A stretch of 28,688 bases of DNA, taken from assembly GCA_030625695.1 (NCBI GenBank), contig DAOUQK010000007.1:1-28688 (forward strand), given 5' to 3'. A program made the position numbers and the translations under genes. The notes under the pieces are model-generated. The model did not search any database. It saw only the letters and a list, made by a program, of their open reading frames with translations, and was not told where the DNA came from. Source of the DNA: Paracoccaceae bacterium (GTDB taxonomy: Bacteria; Pseudomonadota; Alphaproteobacteria; Rhodobacterales; Rhodobacteraceae). Below, in pieces: positions 23,939 through 28,688 of this stretch (within the stretch, counting starts at the first letter, position 1; each line of letters opens with the position of its first letter).

Positions 23939-24174
23939 ACGATATGGATCAACAAAGCCGGTGGCCAGTCTGGAAACTGGCGATACTCTTGTATCCTTTT
24001 GCGGCCGGGGCCGTGGCGATAAATCTGTTCATGCTGGGGTTGATTGGCCCCTGGTTGGGCCTGGCAACGATCTCGCCGTGGGACACGCTTTTGATCTCGG
24101 CCCCTCTTGGGGTTCCGGCCGCATGGCTGGCTGGCCGCTGGGTGCGCGCGCTTATGGACGAGGCCGACGGGTAA
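23935..24174 (+). CDS. Small two-helix membrane protein at end of nir operon
   Basis: The 79-residue product has two hydrophobic segments (LAILLYPFAAGAVAINLFML and DTLLISAPLGVPAAWLAG) with a charged start and end. I recognise no family. ATG overlaps the stop of the chelatase-like gene, so it is translated with the operon. A helper for the NirT fusion or cofactor transfer is conceivable but has no sequence support. Confidence 0.7.
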   Translation: MNDMDQQSRWPVWKLAILLYPFAAGAVAINLFMLGLIGPWLGLATISPWDTLLISAPLGVPAAWLAGRWVRALMDEADG

Positions 24175-24214
24175 GACCGGGTGATAGGTGAACGCCGCAC
24201 GTTATGCAGTCATA

Positions 24215-24344
24215 TTATTCAACCGTCAGGTCTGTTTTTGCGATTACCCGACGATCCTGATTGATTACATAGCGGAGTTCATACGCGCCTGCCGCTTCGG
24301 GCACTTTCAGGGTCACCGGCGACCCGTTGCGCGCACCCAGCGGG
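24215..24344 (-). pseudogene. C-terminal remnant of a von Willebrand-type (VWA) protein gene
   Basis: On the minus strand the codons ending at the TAA (24215-24217) read GARNGSPVTLKVPEAAGAYE followed by LRYVINQDRRVIAKTDLTVE. This 'PG.YELRYV..QDR..IA' ending is familiar from VWA-domain proteins of Rhodobacteraceae. The frame is cut on its 5' side by the IS30-type sequence, and no other part of the gene is seen in the window. The protein name is from pattern memory. Confidence 0.6.
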
Positions 24345-25039
24345 CAGCCGTTTCATCTGCCGGGTGAAGCTGTCGAGAGCTGCCTCGGCCCCGTTGCCAT
24401 CCATTTTGCATAGAACAACAAAGCGGGTTTTGCGCTCAACCAGCGTGCCTACTGATGAGCGGTTGAACGCGCCCTTAATCAAATCCCCTTCCCAGTGGCC
24501 GGGTACGATCCGCGCCTCAATCTCCTCCGGACGGTGGATAATTCTCAATGATTCCGGGACTATGGAACTGCCTGCGAGGGTAGCTCGCCACCGTCCCCGA
24601 GACGGTTTCCCTTGTCGTAGCGCCTCGATCATCGCGGCCTTCAACCCGCCACGCGACTGCGCATAGATCGCGGTATAGATCGTCTCGTGGCTGACGCAGC
24701 GATCGGGATCATTGGGATGCATAGCCCTGAGCTTGGCCGCGATCTGTTCCGGAGACCAGTGCAAATGAACCAGCTTGCTATGGACCCAAGTATGCAGCGC
24801 GCTGCCTTCGACCAACCTGCGGGGTTTGCGACTTCGCAGGCGGCAGGCGTCATAGCTTCGACGTCCCGCCTCTGGGCTGTAGCGGCCATCAATCCCTCGG
24901 CCACGGGCGATTTCCCGCCCTACAGAACTTGGCGATCGCCCCAGAAGCGATCCAATCGCCCGCAGGCTGGCCCCCACCGGTTTTCGGCAAAGATCACGCC
25001 ACGTTCCTCGCTATTGAGGTGTTTGTATTGTCTGTCCAT
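24345..25039 (-). pseudogene. IS30-family transposase, frameshifted and 3'-truncated
   Basis: The start MDRQYKHLNSEERGVIFAEN (ATG 25039) runs out of frame at a five-G run (complement of 24971-24975). One more base would join NRWG to the ASLRAIGSLLGRSPSSVGRE that follows in the next frame. The helix-turn-helix and the first catalytic Asp region (PGHWEGDLIKGAFNRSSVGT) are present. The frame ends after TRQMKRLPA, before the second Asp and the Glu of the DDE triad. Both lesions make it inactive. Confidence 0.85.
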
Positions 25040-25090
25040 CGCAACATCCTATGCCCTCTGGGCTGTGGGTGTTGCACTTAAATCTTGAGT
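24345..25090 (-). mobile_element. Remnant of an IS30-family insertion sequence
   Basis: The element's 5' side extends beyond the transposase start to about 25090, where the minus strand reads GACTCAAGATTTAAGTGCAA, like the terminal region of IS30-type elements. The 3' end is lost at the junction near 24345, where VWA-gene sequence begins. The 134 bases between 25090 and 25225 show no gene. Confidence 0.7.
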
Positions 25091-25224
25091 CTAAGCAGAC
25101 CTAGCCGCTTTAGATCAACAACTCCGTTGAGTCATCAGGTTTTCTCTCACGCCTCCGCTAAATGTAAGACGCTTGGTACATTGCCAGAATGAAAAAAGAA
25201 TAAGGCTTGGCCAAGATAGATACT

Positions 25225-25938
25225 TTAAGGCCGGGTTTCGATCGCAAAGACCATCGTAACCGAGGCGCTGACGCTGACCTCTCCGGCGGCGATCGGCACG
25301 CCACCCCCGCGGGTCGCCGACATTTGCAGCATTTGCGGACGCGCACCGCCGTTTTCAGACATGCTCAGCACCGCGCCAAGCGACACATTGGCCGCTTGGG
25401 TCAACAGTTGCGCCTTGGCCATTGCGTCTGCCACGGCGTGTTGACGGGCCATGTTCATCAACGGGTCAGGGTCTTGAACCGAAAACTGCAAGCCATTGAA
25501 ATTATTTCCACCTTCGTCGACGATTGCATCCAGAACCTGGCCAAGGCTGGCCAGGTCACGCAACCGCACATGCACAGAGTTGCTGGCGGTAAACCCAGTC
25601 TCGCCAGCCTTTAAAGAGCTGCCACCAGACCGGTTCGGGGTCAACGACAGGCTGCTGGTCTGCATGTCGCGGGATGCGACGCCAAAGTCCGCCAGCCGTT
25701 GCAGCACCTTGGCCGTCGCCTTTGATGTGGCGTCCAAAGCGCTGCGGGCGGTTTTTGCCTTGTGGGTGACGCCAAGAGTAATGGTCGCCATGTCCGGGTC
25801 CGCCGCCACCTGACCTTCGCCTGTCACGCTGATCTGGCGTTGAATTTCCTCGGCCCCTGCCGGGCCGCCAACAAACAGGGCCGCAACCAGTGCAACAGCC
25901 AGTAGCGGGTTGAATTTTGTGGGAAAAGCTTTGATCAA
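25225..25938 (-). CDS. SIMPL-domain (DUF541) periplasmic protein
   Basis: The 237-residue product has a signal peptide (hydrophobic LLAVALVAALFVGG, cleavage at PAGA/EE). The SIMPL fold follows: ISVTGEGQVAADPDMATITLGV, then TSSLSLTPN, and VSVSASVTMVFAIE at the end. Members of this family are periplasmic or outer-membrane-linked proteins of unclear function, some tied to oxidative-stress resistance. ATG 25938 is preceded by GGAGAG on the minus strand. It is divergent from the next gene, with 196 bases between them that probably hold both promoters. It has no visible link to denitrification. Confidence 0.88.
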   Translation of the reverse strand: MIKAFPTKFNPLLAVALVAALFVGGPAGAEEIQRQISVTGEGQVAADPDMATITLGVTHKAKTARSALDATSKATAKVLQRLADFGVASRDMQTSSLSLTPNRSGGSSLKAGETGFTASNSVHVRLRDLASLGQVLDAIVDEGGNNFNGLQFSVQDPDPLMNMARQHAVADAMAKAQLLTQAANVSLGAVLSMSENGGARPQMLQMSATRGGGVPIAAGEVSVSASVTMVFAIETRP

Positions 25939-26134
25939 TGTCTCTCTCCTTCTGGATTGGCGCTATTATGGTGCTATCTTGTCGAATACCGCAAGGAATT
26001 CATGCCTGTTTACCTTTTCCTCGGGCTTCAGGTGGATTAACATTGGCGCAACGATACCGGGCGATGACCTGTGATGATTGTGGCCACCGGCGGATTCGGC
26101 TGACCAAAACGACGAGAATGGATATAACGGCAAA

Positions 26135-28666
26135 ATGATACCGGGATTTGCACTTTCCCTATCGTTTGAAGGGATTTCCCTGCTGCAAAAGGCGGCTGGT
26201 GGCTGGCGTTTGGTTGGCGACGTCACCGTGGATTCGGCCGACTTGACCGGCGACCTTGCGGCGCTTCGTGACAAGGGCACCAGACTGGCCGCCGCACTGG
26301 CAGACGGGAAATTACGCTGCAAGGTGATCATCCCCAACGATCAGGTCCGCTATGTCAGCGTGGCAACCGGCAATTTCGAAGGGGCAGCACTGGATGCAAT
26401 GGTGCGCAACGCACTGGACGGGGCGACGCCTTATCCGGTGGAAGAGCTGAAGTTCGATACATCTGTTGACGGTGAAACGACGTATATCGCGGCAGTGGTT
26501 GGCGACACATTGGCCGAGGCCGAGAGTTTCGCTATCGAACACGGGTTCAACCCGGTGTGTATTGTCGCCGCCCCCGGCGATAACCCCTTTCTGGGAGAAC
26601 CGTTTTTCGGCCCCACAGCGTATGCTGCCGGTTTGGCCGACGTGGATCAGGTGGACTCTGACGGCATTGCCGTTGTGGTGATTGGCGCAGTTGATGAGCC
26701 GGTGAGTGGGCTAGTTGAAATACCCGAGGCCGTTTCTGAGCCAGAACCAGAAATGACCGGATTTTCCAGCAGACGGGCAAAGGCAACACCCGACGATACA
26801 CCCGATCCCGAACCGGTTGTTTTCAGGTCTGCCAAAGCCAAGGCGAAGGCCAACGAAGACGCCCAACTATCTGAACAACCCCAGCCTGAACCAATCTCGG
26901 TGACCGCACCGACGTTAGAGGTGCCAGACCCCGATCAAACTGGCCCCGATCAAACAGACTCAGGTGCGCAGGACACGGTCGAACCGTCTGGCATCAGTGG
27001 TTTTCTAAGTCGGCGCAAGCGGGCCAAACGGGTCGAACCGGCCTTGCAGGCCAGCGCAACACCTGTGACTGAACTGGCCTCAACCGCACCTCGGATTTCG
27101 GCCCCTCTCCCTATTTCAAATTCCGGAACCAGCCCTACCTTGACGGCAGTTTCCCGACCAACCGACAGCGCCTTTGTCGCCGCCAACCCCGCCAGTCCAC
27201 GCGAGGAAGAAGCGGCGCGGATGACAGTTTTTGGTGCGCGTGGTCAGGCCGAAGTCAGAGGCAAGCCGCGCCATCTGGGATTGATGCTTTCGGCGGCCCT
27301 GTTGTTGTTTCTGGCGGCTGTGGCGGCCTGGGCCTCGATATTTCTTGAGGACGGCGTGGCCGAATTGTTCCGCAGCGCGCCGACCCGGGTTGAACTGGCT
27401 GCCGTTCCGGACACACCTGCAATCGGCGTCAAGGCCGAGGACCCTACAACCCCGGCATTGCCCGATGACACCGCGTCAGCGCCGGTTGCAAGCGATCCAC
27501 CCGCCGCAACATCCACCGAACTGGACGCGTTGCCGCAAACGGATATTGAAATTGCCTCCCTGCCCGCCCCACGCCGCCTGACAGCACCAGCCCAACCATC
27601 ACAGCCGGTCAGCCCAACATCGGCCGCCCTTCCTTCGCCCGCCCTGACCGACACTGATTCTGCCGTGTTAGAGGCGCTGCGCACCCCGGTTCAGGAAGAT
27701 ACGCAACCAGAGTTGCCCGGCGATGATGCCGCCTTCAGTGACCCTGTGGACGAACCCGTCTTAACGGCTGCGTTTGAATTGCTTGATACCGCACCGCTTG
27801 TGCCCCGGACCCCGTCGATCATCGGGTTGGACGACCTTTATGTGGCTTCGATTGATCGCACCGACCTGTCACAGGATGCGATCGCCTTGCCGACAGTCGC
27901 CATGCTGGACACGGATTTGCCACTTGGCACGGTCAGCTCGCCTGTTGCGGCGGGGACGGCGTTTGATCTGAACGCGGCGGGTCTGGTGCTGGCCTCGGTC
28001 GAAGGCACGTTGAACCCGGATGGGGTGATGGTTTTCCTTGGTCGCCCCGCTGCAGTCCCGCCCGCCGTTCCGGTCCGGTTTCGCACCGCGCCCGAGGTCG
28101 ACACCACCAAAACCCGGCTGGCGGGGTTCCGTCCGCGCCTGCGCCCTTCTGATCTGGAAGAGCGGTTTGAGCGGAACAATCTGGGCGGGCTGACCCGCAC
28201 CGAACTGAGCGGTTTACGCCCGAAACACCGCCCCGAAAGCCTGCAGGAAAACGCGGCCCCGGATATCGCACCGACGGCGCAGGCGGTTGCCAATTCGGTC
28301 GGGCCACGGTCACGCCCGAAAGGGTTTGCCGCCATTGTCAGCGCCGCGGTTCGTCAGCCTACCGCGGATGACGCAGCGATTTCTACCATTGTTCCGGCCA
28401 CGGTGACACCAACCATCCCATCGTCGGCCTCGGTTGCCCGTCAGGCGACCATGAAGAACGAAATCAACCTGCGCCGGGTCAATCTGATCGGCGTCTATGG
28501 CACCCCGTCCAACCGCCGCGCGCTCGTGCGCCTGCCCAGCGGGCGATATAAGAAGGTCAAGGTTGGCGATACAGTCGACGGTGGCCGGGTAGTGGCGATT
28601 GGCGACAGTGAATTGCGCTATCAGAAAAGTGGCCGCTCGCTGACCCTGAAAATTCCCAGTAGCTAA
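26135..28666 (+). CDS. Single-pass membrane protein with GspL/PilM-like N-terminus and GspC/PilP-like C-terminus
   Basis: The 843-residue product starts at ATG 26135 (IPGFALSLSFEGISLL). An in-frame ATG at 26078 would add an unlikely Asp/Asn-rich leader. Residues 1-160 resemble the actin-like part of GspL/PilM (KVIIPNDQVRYVSV, DGATPYPVEELKFD). Pro/Ala/Glu-rich low complexity follows, with GFSSRRAKA and GFLSRRKRA repeats. One membrane helix (about 380-403) leads to a periplasmic Pro/Ala-rich stretch and three RPRxRP-type repeats (GFRPRLRPSDLE, GLRPKHRPESLQ, GPRSRPKGF). The last 65 residues (VNLIGVYGTPSNRRALVRL, KVKVGDTVDGGRVVAIGD, ELRYQKSGRSLTL) look like the small beta domain of GspC/PilP. A role bridging cytoplasm and periplasm is inference; the name is uncertain. 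Confidence 0.75.
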   Translation: MIPGFALSLSFEGISLLQKAAGGWRLVGDVTVDSADLTGDLAALRDKGTRLAAALADGKLRCKVIIPNDQVRYVSVATGNFEGAALDAMVRNALDGATPYPVEELKFDTSVDGETTYIAAVVGDTLAEAESFAIEHGFNPVCIVAAPGDNPFLGEPFFGPTAYAAGLADVDQVDSDGIAVVVIGAVDEPVSGLVEIPEAVSEPEPEMTGFSSRRAKATPDDTPDPEPVVFRSAKAKAKANEDAQLSEQPQPEPISVTAPTLEVPDPDQTGPDQTDSGAQDTVEPSGISGFLSRRKRAKRVEPALQASATPVTELASTAPRISAPLPISNSGTSPTLTAVSRPTDSAFVAANPASPREEEAARMTVFGARGQAEVRGKPRHLGLMLSAALLLFLAAVAAWASIFLEDGVAELFRSAPTRVELAAVPDTPAIGVKAEDPTTPALPDDTASAPVASDPPAATSTELDALPQTDIEIASLPAPRRLTAPAQPSQPVSPTSAALPSPALTDTDSAVLEALRTPVQEDTQPELPGDDAAFSDPVDEPVLTAAFELLDTAPLVPRTPSIIGLDDLYVASIDRTDLSQDAIALPTVAMLDTDLPLGTVSSPVAAGTAFDLNAAGLVLASVEGTLNPDGVMVFLGRPAAVPPAVPVRFRTAPEVDTTKTRLAGFRPRLRPSDLEERFERNNLGGLTRTELSGLRPKHRPESLQENAAPDIAPTAQAVANSVGPRSRPKGFAAIVSAAVRQPTADDAAISTIVPATVTPTIPSSASVARQATMKNEINLRRVNLIGVYGTPSNRRALVRLPSGRYKKVKVGDTVDGGRVVAIGDSELRYQKSGRSLTLKIPSS

Positions 28667-28680
28667 TCCCGGAGATCACC

Positions 28681-28688
28681 ATGTCAAC
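28681..28688 (+). CDS. Start of the next gene, cut by window end
   Basis: ATG at 28681 follows GGAG (28671-28674) and lies 14 bases after the previous stop, so a co-transcribed gene probably begins here. Only two full codons are visible and nothing can be said of the product. Confidence 0.45.

Noticed and set aside
25140..25224. CTTGGCCAAG followed by a T-rich run as terminator of the SIMPL gene
   Set aside because: The palindrome has no loop and the T-run is separated by several bases; too weak to call.
25928..25940. TTGATCAA near the SIMPL gene start as an FNR site
   Set aside because: There is no four-base spacer between the halves and it overlaps the start codon.
1..28688. CRISPR arrays, tRNA or rRNA genes
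   Set aside because: No short regularly spaced repeats, cloverleaf-like sequences or ribosomal RNA segments were seen on either strand.

Overview
The window looks like a chromosomal piece of a denitrifying alphaproteobacterium of the Rhodobacteraceae (Roseobacter-type). The basis is high G+C, gene order, and the close resemblance of the nir and nor products to those known from Paracoccus and Dinoroseobacter. Family names are assigned by reading motifs; no database search was possible.

Layout. (1) 1-4949: an accessory module of unrecognised function. It holds the 3' part of a very large alpha-helical repeat protein that ends in a HExxH metallopeptidase-like domain, a small acidic-tailed protein, and a convergent 349-residue helical protein. 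(2) 5249-6049: a Dnr/Nnr-type Crp/Fnr regulator with an FNR/Dnr-like box in its promoter. (3) 6097-6518: a fused relic of two insertion sequences (IS481-type start, IS5-type end). (4) 6520-11926, minus strand: norCBQDEF, the complete cytochrome c-dependent nitric oxide reductase operon. (5) 11927-12163: the divergent norC/nirS control region with two facing Dnr boxes. (6) 12164-24174, plus strand: nirS, a NirT-type multihaem protein fused to an ethylbenzene-dehydrogenase-like domain, a cupredoxin, then nirE-nirC-nirF-nirDL-nirG-nirH-nirJ-nirN, a shortened CbiX-like chelatase gene and a small membrane protein. (7) 24215-25090: a von Willebrand-type gene tail cut by a decayed IS30-type element. 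(8) 25225-28688: a SIMPL-domain periplasmic protein and, divergently, a long protein with GspL/PilM-like and GspC/PilP-like ends.

How it works together. The regulator probably senses NO under low oxygen and activates four promoters (its own, norC, nirS, nirE). All four carry TTGA(C/T)-N4-(G/A)TCAA-like sites about 31-33 bp ahead of a possible -10. NirS reduces nitrite to NO in the periplasm and NorCB reduces NO to N2O. NorQ, NorD, NorE and NorF assist NorCB activation or assembly. NirE, NirDL, NirG, NirH, NirJ, NirF, NirN and NirC build and deliver haem d1. The NirT fusion and the cupredoxin are candidate electron carriers for NirS. No nirM, nirI or nos genes are visible here.

Most interesting points: the six-haem-motif NirT fusion, the cupredoxin inside a haem-type nir operon, the shortened chelatase at the end of the haem d1 operon, the uniform Dnr promoter geometry with a duplicated nirS leader, and the repeat-rich metallopeptidase-like protein with its two neighbours.
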